37,184 bases of DNA from an uncultured beta proteobacterium (GCA_903828235.1 CAIKLM010000080.1:1-37184), one strand, 5' to 3'; counted from the first letter of the stretch, positions 1-7,668 are shown. Numbers and translations are program-made. The notes: generated by a model not told the origin, from the sequence alone.

Positions 1-505
1 CCGCCGGCCGCCCGGGCAGCGCCGGCCGCGCCCGCACGACGACGAGCTGGCGCAGGTCGAGGCCCAGCGCCGCCAGCACCCAGGCGCTGGGCTCGGCCGG
101 CGGGTCGAACCACATCAGGCCGCGGCTGGCCGTGCTGCGCCGCTGCACGGCGGCCAGCGCCGGGGCCAGCAGGCGCAGCTCGCCCAGGCCCTCGTGCGGC
201 AGCAGCAGCTCGGTCAGCGTGCCCAGCGGCCAGCCGCCGCCGGGCAGCTGCGCGTCGAGCGCGCGGTGGCCGCTGGCGATGGCGCAGCGGCCGTCGGTGG
301 CCACCGGGCGCGCCAGCTCATGGGCGCGCCAGACGGCGGGGTGCAGCGCCGGGCGATCGCCCACGCCGGCCGGGGCCTCGACCGCCGCCCGGGCCTTGGC
401 AGCGGTATCCGTGCGCGCCAGGCCGGCCGCCCCCGCGCCGCCCGGCCGGGGCGGCCGCGGCGGCGGTTCGGCAAAGAGGTCGGCTTGCAGGTCCGGCGGG
501 TTCAC
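1..505 (-). CDS. imuA: ImuA, RecA/SulA-like translesion mutagenesis protein (5' part, runs off left edge)
   Basis: Partial gene with its 3' end outside the window; the frame lacks an early ATG and is easily missed. The reading matches ImuA: ALHPAVWRAHELA, then PGGGWPLGTLTELL, a GELRLLAPALA helix, WFDPPAEPSAW and LGLDLRQLVVVRA, the order seen in the RecA-like core of this family. ImuA works with ImuB and the polymerase DnaE2 in SOS-induced translesion synthesis, and those genes would be expected to the left of base 1. A GTG at 505 is the furthest upstream start, because an in-frame TGA lies just before it inside the LexA box. A second GTG at 364 begins directly before the conserved ALHPAVWR segment and may be the true start; residues between the two are only P/A/G-rich. 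Family call is secure; start is not. Confidence 0.88.
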   Translation of the reverse strand, partial: MNPPDLQADLFAEPPPRPPRPGGAGAAGLARTDTAAKARAAVEAPAGVGDRPALHPAVWRAHELARPVATDGRCAIASGHRALDAQLPGGGWPLGTLTELLLPHEGLGELRLLAPALAAVQRRSTASRGLMWFDPPAEPSAWVLAALGLDLRQLVVVRARPALPGRPA

Positions 506-512
506 CGGACAA

Positions 513-528
513 CTGTATGTTCATACAG
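513..528. promoter_or_regulatory. LexA (SOS) box upstream of imuA
   Basis: CTGTATGTTCATACAG is a near-perfect palindrome with the CTGT-N8-ACAG pattern of the E. coli-type LexA operator, which also serves beta-proteobacteria. It lies 7 bases upstream of the GTG at 505. SOS control of imuA is established for the imuAB-dnaE2 cassette. The box is so close to this GTG that either the message is nearly leaderless or translation begins at the GTG at 364. Confidence 0.88.
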
Positions 529-618
529 TATTTCCCGCAAGCCGTGGCGACGCAACCCGCGCTCGAGGTGAACCGGCTCTTCCGGCCGCCAACTGGTGTT
601 CCGGGTGAGCACCAAGCT

Positions 619-1296
619 TTACCCGGGACTCCTCTTGAACTCTATCCTTCCATTCCGGATGGCATCGAGCAACCGGTCCACGGTTCCATCAGCCGGCACA
701 CGGCGCCTGTAGTCTTCGAGGTTCTTCAGAGCCTGCTCCTTGTCCCCCAGTGCAAGGTATGTCAGGGCGATGGTGTAGGCGGCATCCGAGACACCGAGAG
801 ACAGGGCTTTGTCGAGATGCGGCAAAGCCTCCTTGGGCTTGCCCACGCCCGCAAGGAAGGTTCCATACAAGTAGTTGGCCCACGGATCGGAAGGCACCAC
901 CGCCAGAAGCTTCAGGAACAGCGAGTTGGCCTTCGCCGCTGCACCAGGGATTTCGAGGTTGTGCGCGAGGCTATTTGCGTAGGCGGCGCGGACCAGAAGT
1001 TCCGGGCTCGGCGTGGGGACGTCCATCGCAATGTCGAGCATTCCCACAAGAGCCTTCGCGTCCTGGGTGGCACGCCGCCTGTCCTGTGGGGAAGCGAACC
1101 GCGGAGGGTAGTTCTTCGCGTGCGCCGACAAGGCATTGAGCATCAGGTCGCAATACGCCACGTCGAAGCCATAGCTCTTGCCTGCGGGCGTTTCCGACAC
1201 CGTGAGCAAGCGCTTGGGATCGTAGTCGCCGTACTCTTTGGCGTTGGTGCCGAAAGCGACGAGCCAGACAAGGATGACGAGCCAGAACTTGTGCAT
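619..1296 (-). CDS. Exported TPR-repeat protein
   Basis: 225 residues. Start taken at the ATG at 1296, which opens a typical signal peptide (MHKFWLVILVWLVAFGTNAK, cleavage near residue 20); the frame stays open further upstream only as low-complexity sequence. The C-terminal half carries tetratricopeptide-like helices: NYLYGTFLAGVGKPKEALPH, LDKALSLGVSDAAYTIAL and TYLALGDKEQALKNLEDYRR. This suggests a periplasmic protein-interaction scaffold, with no enzymatic motif. The gene has visibly lower GC (about 60 % by eye) than its neighbours, which may reflect different ancestry. It stands alone between imuA and the five-gene operon. No clear Shine-Dalgarno is seen. I do not recognise the specific family. 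Confidence 0.8.
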   Translation of the reverse strand: MHKFWLVILVWLVAFGTNAKEYGDYDPKRLLTVSETPAGKSYGFDVAYCDLMLNALSAHAKNYPPRFASPQDRRRATQDAKALVGMLDIAMDVPTPSPELLVRAAYANSLAHNLEIPGAAAKANSLFLKLLAVVPSDPWANYLYGTFLAGVGKPKEALPHLDKALSLGVSDAAYTIALTYLALGDKEQALKNLEDYRRRVPADGTVDRLLDAIRNGRIEFKRSPG

Positions 1297-1526
1297 GAAT
1301 GAGCTTGGTTGGTCGCACTGCGCTGCCGCAGGTTCGGTTGTCAGAAGGGTCGGCGGAGCTGAACGCGGCAACGCCGTGGTCGCGGGTGAAGGCGCTGAGC
1401 GAGCCGCGCTACCCCGGGAGCAGCCAGGTCGGCCGGCCGCCGATCGGCGTTGTGCGGGTGCCGCGCCTGCACTTCGCGCCGCCGTGGCACGCCCCATCGC
1501 GGGCGCATGGGATGCCCCTTACAGCC

Positions 1527-3404
1527 TCAGCCCAGCAGCGCCGCCACGCGCTCGCGCAGCGCGGCGGGCGTCACCGTCGCCGCCGGCAGCGGCGCCGCCA
1601 CGTCCAGCGTCACGCGGCTGAGCAGCCCGCGGCGGAAGGGCCGGCGCATGGCCGATCCGCCCTCGACGCGCGAGAAGAAGCTGCCCCACAGGTTGCCCAG
1701 CGCCATCGGCACCACGGGCACCGGGTGCGTCTGCAGGATCTTCATCAGCCCGCCCTTGAACTCGGCGAGCTGCCCGTCGCGCGTGAGGCCGCCCTCCGGG
1801 AAGATGGCCAGCAGGTCGCCCTTGTCGAGCACGCGGCGGGCCTCGGCGAAGGCACGCTCGTAGGCCTCGGGGTCGTCCTTCTGCGGCGCGATGGGGATGG
1901 CCTTGCCCAGGCGGAACAGCGCGCCCAGCACCGGCATGGCGAAGATGCGGTGGTCCATGATGAAGCGGATGGGCCGCGGGCTGGCCGCCATCAGCAGCAC
2001 GGCGTCGACGTAGCTCACGTGGTTGCACACCAGCACGGCCGGCCCGGCGGTCGGGATGTGCTCCTCGCCGCGCACGCGGAACCGGTAGACCAGGTGCGTG
2101 AGGATCCACGCCAGGAAGCGCAGCAGGTACTCCGGCACCAGCAGGAAGATGTAGCCAGCCACCACCGCGTTGAGCAGGCCCACCGCCAGGAACACCTCGG
2201 GCACCGTCAGCCCGGCGGCCAGCATCGCGCCCACCATCAGCGAGCTGGCGATCATGAACAGCGCGTTGAGGATGTTGTTGGCGGCGATGATGCGCGCGCG
2301 GTGCGTGGGCTGGCTGCGCAGCTGGATCAACGCGTACATGGGCACGCTGAAAATGCCCGCGAACAGGCTGAGCATGAACAGGTCGGCCAGCACGCGCCAG
2401 TGCGCCGGCTGCGCGAGGAAGGCCCCCAGCGCCAGCGCCTCGGCCGGCGGCAGCGCGCGCGAGGCCAGGTACAGGTCGACGCTGAACACCGTCATGCCGA
2501 AGGCGCCCAGCGGCACCAGGCCGATCTCCACGTGGCGGCGGCTGAGCATCTCGCACAGCAGCGCGCCCGTGCCCACGCCGATCGAGAACACCACCAGCAG
2601 CAGCGACGCCACCTGCTCGTTGCCGTGCAGCACCTGGCGCGCGAACACCGGGAACTGGCTCAGGAACACGGCACCGAAGAACCACATCCAGCTGATGCCC
2701 AGCAGCGAGCGGAACACCACGACGTTGCCGTGCGCGAGCCGCAGGTTGCGCCAGGTCTCGGTGAACGGGTTCCAGTTGATGGCCAGGCCGGGGTCGGTGG
2801 GCGGCGAGGCCGGGATGGCCTGCGCCACCAGGCGCCCCAGCATGGCCAGCAGCAGGCAGGCCACGGCCACGTACTGCGGCCCCACCTGCGGCACGGCCAC
2901 CAGCAGGCCGCCGGCGACGTTGCCCAGCAGGATGGCCACGAAGGTGCCCATCTCCACCATGCCGTTGCCGCCGGTGAGCTCGCGCTCGTCCAGGTGCTGC
3001 GGCAGGTAGGCGAACTTCACCGGCCCGAACAGCGTGCTGTGCAGCCCCATCAGGAACACGCAGGCCAGCAGCAGCGGCACGTCCTGCCGCGCGAAGCCCC
3101 AGGCCGCCACGGCCATGATGGCGATCTCCAGCGTCTTGACGAAGCGGATCAGCACCTCCTTCGGGTACTTGTCCGCGAGCTGCCCGCTGGTGGCGCTGAA
3201 CAGCAGGAACGGCAGGATGAACAGCGCCCCGATCACCAGGCCGGCCTGCGCCGGCGGCAGCCAGCTCAGCTGCAGCTGGTAGGTCACCATCACGGTGAAG
3301 GCGAACTTGAAGACGTTGTCGTTGCCGGCGCCGAGGAACTGCACCCAGAAGAACGGGGCGAAGCGGCGCTGGCCGAGCAGCGAGAACTGGTTGGGATGGC
3401 TCAT
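1527..3404 (-). CDS. MFS lysophospholipid transporter (LplT-like) fused to PlsC-type acyltransferase
   Basis: 625 residues. Residues 1 to about 420 form an MFS transporter that begins like LplT-type proteins (FFWVQFLGAGNDNVFKFAF) and has the inter-helix loop GQLADKYPKE. Residues about 430-625 are a 1-acyl-glycerol-3-phosphate acyltransferase domain, with the catalytic NHVSYVD at 461-467, FPEGG at 535-539 and a PVVPMAL segment. The likely role is flipping or import of lysophospholipid across the inner membrane and re-acylation on the cytoplasmic side. Related three-domain proteins also carry an acyl-ACP synthetase (AMP-binding) domain; it is absent here, since the protein ends right after PlsC. 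The start at 3404 overlaps the stop of the amidohydrolase by four bases (ATGA), so it is the last gene of a coupled operon. Confidence 0.9.
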   Translation of the reverse strand: MSHPNQFSLLGQRRFAPFFWVQFLGAGNDNVFKFAFTVMVTYQLQLSWLPPAQAGLVIGALFILPFLLFSATSGQLADKYPKEVLIRFVKTLEIAIMAVAAWGFARQDVPLLLACVFLMGLHSTLFGPVKFAYLPQHLDERELTGGNGMVEMGTFVAILLGNVAGGLLVAVPQVGPQYVAVACLLLAMLGRLVAQAIPASPPTDPGLAINWNPFTETWRNLRLAHGNVVVFRSLLGISWMWFFGAVFLSQFPVFARQVLHGNEQVASLLLVVFSIGVGTGALLCEMLSRRHVEIGLVPLGAFGMTVFSVDLYLASRALPPAEALALGAFLAQPAHWRVLADLFMLSLFAGIFSVPMYALIQLRSQPTHRARIIAANNILNALFMIASSLMVGAMLAAGLTVPEVFLAVGLLNAVVAGYIFLLVPEYLLRFLAWILTHLVYRFRVRGEEHIPTAGPAVLVCNHVSYVDAVLLMAASPRPIRFIMDHRIFAMPVLGALFRLGKAIPIAPQKDDPEAYERAFAEARRVLDKGDLLAIFPEGGLTRDGQLAEFKGGLMKILQTHPVPVVPMALGNLWGSFFSRVEGGSAMRRPFRRGLLSRVTLDVAAPLPAATVTPAALRERVAALLG

Positions 3405-4666
3405 CGGGCGGGCTTGCGGAAGGCAGCGAGAGTGTCCAGTGCCCGGCCCTCGAACACGGCGGCCGGCAAGCGCGCGCCGCCGCTGGCCAGCGTGCGCTTG
3501 ATCACGAGGTCGGCCAGCAGCGGGTTGTGCTCGCGCAGGCGCTGCAGCGGCGCGGCGTGCGCCTCGGCCAGCAGGCCGGCGCGGATGAAGCGCCGGAAGC
3601 TCACCAGCGGCATCACACCGGGCAGCGGGTGGTCGGAGCCGTGCACCAGGCGGCCGTGCCAGGCGTCGCGGCGCAGGATCGCGTGCCAGACCTCGTCGGT
3701 GCGGTTGCGCTGGAACACGGCAGAGAGGTCGCCGAACAGCAGCCCCTCGTGGGCCTTGTCGTCCATCAGCCGCGCGAACAGGTCGAAGGCCGGCACCGAG
3801 GGCTTCGAGGGCCTGTCCTCGTCGATGGCGTGGCCCAGCGAGCCGCAGTGCGCCACGATCACCGGCGCGCCGTACGCCAGCAGCGCGCGCACGTGCAGCG
3901 GGTTGCCGAACTCCTCGCGGTGAGCACCGGGCGCGGCCTTCTCCTCGCCGCTGTGCACCACCAGCGGCACGCCGGCGCGCGCCAGGCGCTCGCAGAAGGG
4001 GCGGCAGCGCGGGTCGCGCAGGTCGATGTTCATCGAGCTGGGCAGCCACTTCACGGCCACGGCGCCCCCTCCTGGGCCGTCACCGAGCGCGGCCTCCAGC
4101 GCCGGCAGCGCGTCGTCGCGGTAGGGGTGGATCGACGCCACCCAGGCGAAGCGGCCGCCGCCGGCCTTCGCCACGCGCGCGGCGTAGGCGTCGGGCACGT
4201 GGAAGGTGGTCCAGTCGGGGGCGGGCCGGCCGGCGTCGTCGTGCGCGCGGTCGAAGGCGAACAGCCACCAGCGCGCGCCGGCCGGGAAGCCCGCCGCCAG
4301 TTCGTGCAGGCGCTCGACGTAGGCGTTGTCGATGCTGGCCACGGCGCGCTCGTCGATGCAGGCGGCGTCGAGGATGCCCTTGCGGCGCAGCACCTCGCGC
4401 GGCTGCCACCACTGGTGCAGGCTCGGGTGCACGCTGCAGCCGCTGCCGCTGTCGCCGGTGCCCAGCAGGTGGGCGTGGGTGTCCACCAGGCGCGTGGCGT
4501 CCAGGCCGTCGAGCGCGGCGAGCACCAGCGGGTGCCCGGCCAGTTCGGGCGGCAGCGCGCCGCGGCAGGGGTTGCGCAGGGGCACGGCGGCGCGCAGGCC
4601 CAGGCCCGTGAACAACCCCGCGCCCATGGCCACGCAGCAGCCCAGCAACAGGTGGCGGCGCCTCAT
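3401..4666 (-). CDS. Amidohydrolase-superfamily (amidohydrolase 2 type) exported metal hydrolase
   Basis: 421 residues. A short N-terminal export signal (MRRRHLLLGCCVAMGAGLFT) has a twin-arginine-like RRRHLL start and an LLGC that could be read as a lipobox, although the hydrophobic stretch before that Cys is short. VDTHAHLLG supplies the H64-x-H66 metal pair at the end of strand 1 of a TIM barrel. Later motifs are VKWLPSS, VVHSGEE, VIVAHCGSLGH and VHGSDHPLPG, the order expected in PF04909-type hydrolases. Substrate is unknown. It overlaps both operon neighbours by four bases (4663-4666 and 3401-3404), so it is probably made with DUF2145 and the acyltransferase fusion. Confidence 0.87.
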   Translation of the reverse strand: MRRRHLLLGCCVAMGAGLFTGLGLRAAVPLRNPCRGALPPELAGHPLVLAALDGLDATRLVDTHAHLLGTGDSGSGCSVHPSLHQWWQPREVLRRKGILDAACIDERAVASIDNAYVERLHELAAGFPAGARWWLFAFDRAHDDAGRPAPDWTTFHVPDAYAARVAKAGGGRFAWVASIHPYRDDALPALEAALGDGPGGGAVAVKWLPSSMNIDLRDPRCRPFCERLARAGVPLVVHSGEEKAAPGAHREEFGNPLHVRALLAYGAPVIVAHCGSLGHAIDEDRPSKPSVPAFDLFARLMDDKAHEGLLFGDLSAVFQRNRTDEVWHAILRRDAWHGRLVHGSDHPLPGVMPLVSFRRFIRAGLLAEAHAAPLQRLREHNPLLADLVIKRTLASGGARLPAAVFEGRALDTLAAFRKPAR

Positions 4667-5433
4667 CGCACGGTCTGCACGCGGCCGGCGAGCTGCGCGC
4701 GTTCGAGCCAGGAGAACACCGAGTCCACCGTGACGGTCTCGATGTGGTCGGCGTAGCGCAGCGTGCCCGGGTGGTCGTCGAAGGCGATGTGGGCGCTGCC
4801 CACCCGCGCGCCCAGCCGCGTCAGCGCAGGGATGCGCAGCACCGTGGGCTCGTAGCCCTTGAAGCGCAGCCAGGACTGCGCGCGCTCGCGCGTGTCGACG
4901 CCGGGCTCCAGCGCCAGCGCCAGCGTCTCCAGCGCCCACTGGTTGCTCTGCTGGTAGCGCCGCGCCCAGGGGTAGGCCACCATGCTGTAGGCCGGCTCGT
5001 GCAGGCGCTGCACGCGCCAGCTGTCGGCCAGCAGCGGCGCCATCGCAGCCTGCACGGCGGCACTGGGCACCACGAAGGCGGCGACGGGGTCGTGCAGGTC
5101 GTCCATGAAGAATTCGGCCAGGCCCTGACGATACAGATCGGCCCGCGCGCTGCCGCAGTGGTTGAGCTTGTGCACGATGCGCCAGCCCTGCGGCGTCTTC
5201 AGGGCCCAGCCCAGGTGGCTGTAGCGCAGCCGCCAGCGCGAGAGGTCCTGCCCCGCGCGGGCGATGACCACCACCTCCGCGCCGGTGGCATCGAGCGCCT
5301 GCGCCGTGCGCCGGGCCAGTTCCATCCCCTGCACCACGTCGTGCACGGCGGGCAGCCAGGGCTCGCAGGGGCGCCCGGCCTGCGCGGCCAGCGTGGCAGC
5401 GGCCAGGGCGACCGCGACAAGGGCGCGCTTCAT
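4663..5433 (-). CDS. DUF2145 family exported protein
   Basis: 256 residues with a clear signal peptide (MKRALVAVALAAATLAAQAG). The mature part has features I associate with DUF2145: ARRTAQALDATGAEVVVIAR, RYSHLGWAL, IVHKLNHCG, FFMDDLHDP, and a tail with LGARVGSAHIAFDDHP. The SHLGWA and HxLNHCG segments resemble the His/Cys/Asn pattern of papain-like or NlpC/P60-like hydrolases, so an envelope hydrolase role is possible, but this is inference. Both ends overlap neighbouring genes by four bases (ATGA). Function is not established. Confidence 0.8.
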   Translation of the reverse strand: MKRALVAVALAAATLAAQAGRPCEPWLPAVHDVVQGMELARRTAQALDATGAEVVVIARAGQDLSRWRLRYSHLGWALKTPQGWRIVHKLNHCGSARADLYRQGLAEFFMDDLHDPVAAFVVPSAAVQAAMAPLLADSWRVQRLHEPAYSMVAYPWARRYQQSNQWALETLALALEPGVDTRERAQSWLRFKGYEPTVLRIPALTRLGARVGSAHIAFDDHPGTLRYADHIETVTVDSVFSWLERAQLAGRVQTVR

Positions 5434-5852
5434 CGCGTGATCCTCTCGTTGTGCAGCAGGGCCTTGCCGATCTCGTTGGGCACGAAGGCGATCACCTGCC
5501 CGGCCGCCGACAGCACCCAGCCGGCCGACACCGCCGTCACCGCGACGGCCGTGCCCACCAGCAGCGACGCGCCGCCGGCCACCGCGCCGCTGACGGTGAC
5601 GCTGGCGCGCGCGCCGTCGGAGGCGCGCTCCAGCACCCACACGGTGGCCTCGCCGCTGGCTTGCACGGCCACGACGGTGAGGCCGGCTCCGGCCGACAGC
5701 ACCAGGGCCGGCGCAGCCACCGACACCGCCAGCGGCAGCATCGACAGGGCGCTGGCCTCCGACAGGCCGCCGTGGGCGCGGGCGGGCGCGGCGGCCGTGC
5801 CGGCCAGCAGCGCGGCGCAGGCCGCCGCGGCGACGAATCGCGTGAAGTTCAT
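5430..5852 (-). CDS. Small exported or membrane protein, operon partner of DUF2145
   Basis: 140 residues. The start at 5852 is fixed by a good AAAGGAGA Shine-Dalgarno 7 bases upstream. Residues 1-26 are a signal peptide ending APARA-HGG. The rest is Ala/Val/Gly-rich with two or three hydrophobic stretches (about 35-62 and 85-125) around a short polar segment (WVLERASDGARASV), and ends in a charged tail NEIGKALLHNERITR. It is probably an integral envelope protein. I do not recognise a named family. Stop and next start overlap (ATGA at 5430-5433), so it is translated in a block with the DUF2145 gene. A gap of 29 bases separates it from the YiaA-like gene upstream. Confidence 0.78.
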   Translation of the reverse strand: MNFTRFVAAAACAALLAGTAAAPARAHGGLSEASALSMLPLAVSVAAPALVLSAGAGLTVVAVQASGEATVWVLERASDGARASVTVSGAVAGGASLLVGTAVAVTAVSAGWVLSAAGQVIAFVPNEIGKALLHNERITR

Positions 5853-5881
5853 GGGCAGTCTCCTTTCCGGGCGGTTGCGGT

Positions 5882-6331
5882 TCACTCGTGGCGCAGGCGC
5901 TGCGCGGCGGCCTCGGCCAGCGCGGTTTCGTGGGCGTCGCGCAGGGTCTTGGCCAGCGTGAAGGCGCTGCTCACCACGAACAGCCAGCACACGGCCAGGA
6001 AGGCCTTGTAGGTGGGGTTGACCTCCATGCGCCACAGGCCCCAGGCCGTCAGGCCCATGGCCAGCGCGAAGCCGCTCCAAACCACCATGTTCCACATCGG
6101 CGTGTCCACGGGCCGCTGTTCGTTGTCGCGCACGTGCTTGGCCAGCACGAAGGCGCTGGACAGCGTGAACAGGTAGCCCATGAACATGAAGGCGCGGTCG
6201 AGGTCCTCGCCGGGCAGCCAGGCCAGGCCGATGCCGGCCAGGGCGACAGCGATGCCGAAGCTGACCCAGACCTGCAGCTTCCAGGCGCGGGTGTCGTGGC
6301 GGACGGCGAGGCGGGTGGGGGCGGTGTGCAT
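5882..6331 (-). CDS. YiaA/YiaB-type inner-membrane protein
   Basis: About 149 residues from the ATG at 6331 (MHTAPTRLAV). Upstream in-frame ATGs at 6367 and 6376 are also possible, and none has a convincing Shine-Dalgarno. Four transmembrane helices occur as two similar halves. Each half ends alike, SSAFVLAKHVRDN and SSAFTLAKTLRDA, the internal duplication expected for YiaA/YiaB proteins. Role unknown; members are small inner-membrane proteins. It is the first gene of the minus-strand operon running to 1527, and it is transcribed divergently from the HTH regulator at 6478, which makes it a plausible target of that regulator. Confidence 0.84.
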   Translation of the reverse strand: MHTAPTRLAVRHDTRAWKLQVWVSFGIAVALAGIGLAWLPGEDLDRAFMFMGYLFTLSSAFVLAKHVRDNEQRPVDTPMWNMVVWSGFALAMGLTAWGLWRMEVNPTYKAFLAVCWLFVVSSAFTLAKTLRDAHETALAEAAAQRLRHE

Positions 6332-6439
6332 GACTGCGGCCGCGTCGGCGGCCCCGGGGTTGAACATGGCGCGCATCGTGCCGGTTGCCAACGCCGGTAT
6401 CCATCGCCCTGGTTGACGAAGCACCGAACTGTCCTTGCG

Positions 6440-6456
6440 GTATCGTATGGCGATAC
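6440..6456. promoter_or_regulatory. Perfect inverted repeat, candidate operator
   Basis: GTATCG-TATGG-CGATAC is a perfect 6-bp inverted repeat with a 5-bp centre in the divergent region between the YiaA-like operon and the HTH regulator gene, 21 bases before the regulator ATG at 6478. It sits in a locally AT-richer patch. A palindrome at this place is typical of an autoregulatory site. The link to this regulator is inference. Confidence 0.45.
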
Positions 6457-6477
6457 TTCTTTGGGAACCCTGCCCCC

Positions 6478-7251
6478 ATGAGCACCAGCCAGGCCCTCGT
6501 CACCGCGCTCAAGGCCGAGTTGCGCCGCGCCGGCATCACCTACGCGCAGCTGGCGCGGGAGCTGGGCCTGGCCGAGAGCAGCGTCAAGCGCATCTTCGCG
6601 CGCGGCGACATGACGCTGGCGCGCATCGACGAAGTGCTGGCCGTGCTGCGCCTGGACTTCGCCGAGCTCGCCCGCCAGGTGGCGCAGGCCACGCCGCCCC
6701 GCCGCGAGCTCACCGAGGCGCAGGAGGAGGCCGTGGTGCGCGACCCCCGGCTGCTGCTGACGGCGCTGTGCGTGCTGAGCCAGTGGAGCGTGGAGCAGAT
6801 CGTGGCCACCTACACGCTGAGCAGGCCGCAGGCCACGGCTTGCCTGCTGGCGCTGCACCGCCTGGGGCTGATCGAGCTGCGCCACGGCCCGGGCACCCAG
6901 CTGCGCTACCGGCTGAAGATCGACAAGACCTTCCGCTGGCGGCCCGACGGCCCGGTGATGCGCTTCTTCCGCGAGCGCGCCATGGCCGACTACTTCGCGG
7001 GCAGCTTCGGCGGCCCGGGCGAGGCGCTGATGCTGGTGCACGGCCAGCTGGCACCGGCCCAGGCCCAGCTGTTCGAGGAACGGCTGCAGCGCCTGGCGCA
7101 GGACTTCGCGCAGCAGCACCTGGCCGACCAGAAGCTGCCCGCGCACGAGCGACGCCCGGTGACGCTGGTGCTGGCGCAGCGCTCGTGGCTGTTCGCGGGC
7201 CTGCGCGAGCTGCTGCGCGAAGGCGGCGGCGTGGCATCGTCGCGGCCATGA
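6478..7251 (+). CDS. XRE-like HTH transcriptional regulator with C-terminal sensor domain
   Basis: 257 residues. Residues about 8-65 form a Cro/CI-type helix-turn-helix (ITYAQLARELGLAESSVKRI followed by FARGDMTLARIDEVLAVL). The middle (about 90-140) looks like a second winged-helix unit (SVEQIVATYTLSRPQATACL, then LALHRLGLIELR). The C-terminal third (KTFRWRPDGPVMRFFRERAM, later LMLVHGQLAPAQAQLFEERL) may bind a ligand or mediate dimerisation. It probably represses its own promoter through the palindrome at 6440-6456 and may also control the divergent operon. Its stop overlaps the start of the YchJ-type gene (ATGA, 7248-7251). Confidence 0.85.
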   Translation: MSTSQALVTALKAELRRAGITYAQLARELGLAESSVKRIFARGDMTLARIDEVLAVLRLDFAELARQVAQATPPRRELTEAQEEAVVRDPRLLLTALCVLSQWSVEQIVATYTLSRPQATACLLALHRLGLIELRHGPGTQLRYRLKIDKTFRWRPDGPVMRFFRERAMADYFAGSFGGPGEALMLVHGQLAPAQAQLFEERLQRLAQDFAQQHLADQKLPAHERRPVTLVLAQRSWLFAGLRELLREGGGVASSRP

Positions 7252-7640
7252 GCACGAACGACCCCTGCCCCTGCGGCCGCCCCGAGGCCTACGCGCACTG
7301 CTGCGGCCGCTACCACGCCGGGCCGCTGCACCTGCAGGCGCCCGACGCCGAGGCGCTGATGCGCTCGCGCTACAGCGCCTTCGTGCGGCAGCTTGGCGAG
7401 TACCTGCAGCAGACCTGGCATCCCAGCACCCGCCCGGCCGAGCCGCCGCACTTCGAGCCCGGCCTGCGCTGGCTGGGGCTGGAGGTCAAGCGCCACCAGC
7501 GCATCGACGACGACCACGCCGTCGTCGAGTTCGTGGCGCGCAGCAAGCTGGGCGGCCGCGCCCACCGCCTGCACGAGACGAGCCGCTTCGTGCGCGACGA
7601 CGGCGGCCGCTGGCACTACGTCGACGGCGACCTGGCTTGA
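7248..7640 (+). CDS. YchJ family (UPF0225) SEC-C motif protein
   Basis: 130 residues, cytoplasmic. The N-terminal SEC-C-like zinc motif is DPCPCGRPEAYAHCCG (Cys 7, 9, 18, 19). It is followed by the NTF2-like core seen in YchJ proteins: ALMRSRYSAFVRQL, YLQQTWHPSTRP, LRWLGLEV, VEFVARSKLGG, HETSRFVR and RWHYVDGD. The molecular role of the family is not established. It is coupled to the HTH regulator by a four-base overlap. E. coli YchJ is somewhat longer with a second Cys-rich motif at its C-terminus; this protein ends at the core. Confidence 0.9.
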   Translation: MSTNDPCPCGRPEAYAHCCGRYHAGPLHLQAPDAEALMRSRYSAFVRQLGEYLQQTWHPSTRPAEPPHFEPGLRWLGLEVKRHQRIDDDHAVVEFVARSKLGGRAHRLHETSRFVRDDGGRWHYVDGDLA

Positions 7641-7651
7641 CGGCGCCGCAG

Positions 7652-7665
7652 GCGCGGCACCGCGC
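7652..7665. terminator. GC hairpin between convergent genes (weak terminator candidate)
   Basis: GCGCGGCACCGCGC can fold into a short GC hairpin in the 28-base gap between the converging YchJ-type gene and the OmpA-family gene. There is no T-tract on either strand, so it is at best a weak bidirectional terminator. Confidence 0.25.
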
Positions 7666-7668
7666 GCC

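Noticed and set aside
1501..1518. Imperfect hairpin after the MFS-PlsC stop
   Set aside because: Bulged stem and no T-tract; the 230-base gap 1297-1526 otherwise shows nothing I can support.
1299..3923. Open plus-strand frame of 874 codons over the MFS-PlsC gene
   Set aside because: Low-complexity His/Gln/Arg translation without homology features, while the minus strand encodes clear transporter and acyltransferase motifs.
4636..4666. Amidohydrolase N-terminus as lipoprotein signal (LLGC)
   Set aside because: Only about five residues precede the Cys motif, too short for a usual lipoprotein signal; kept as an export signal of uncertain type.
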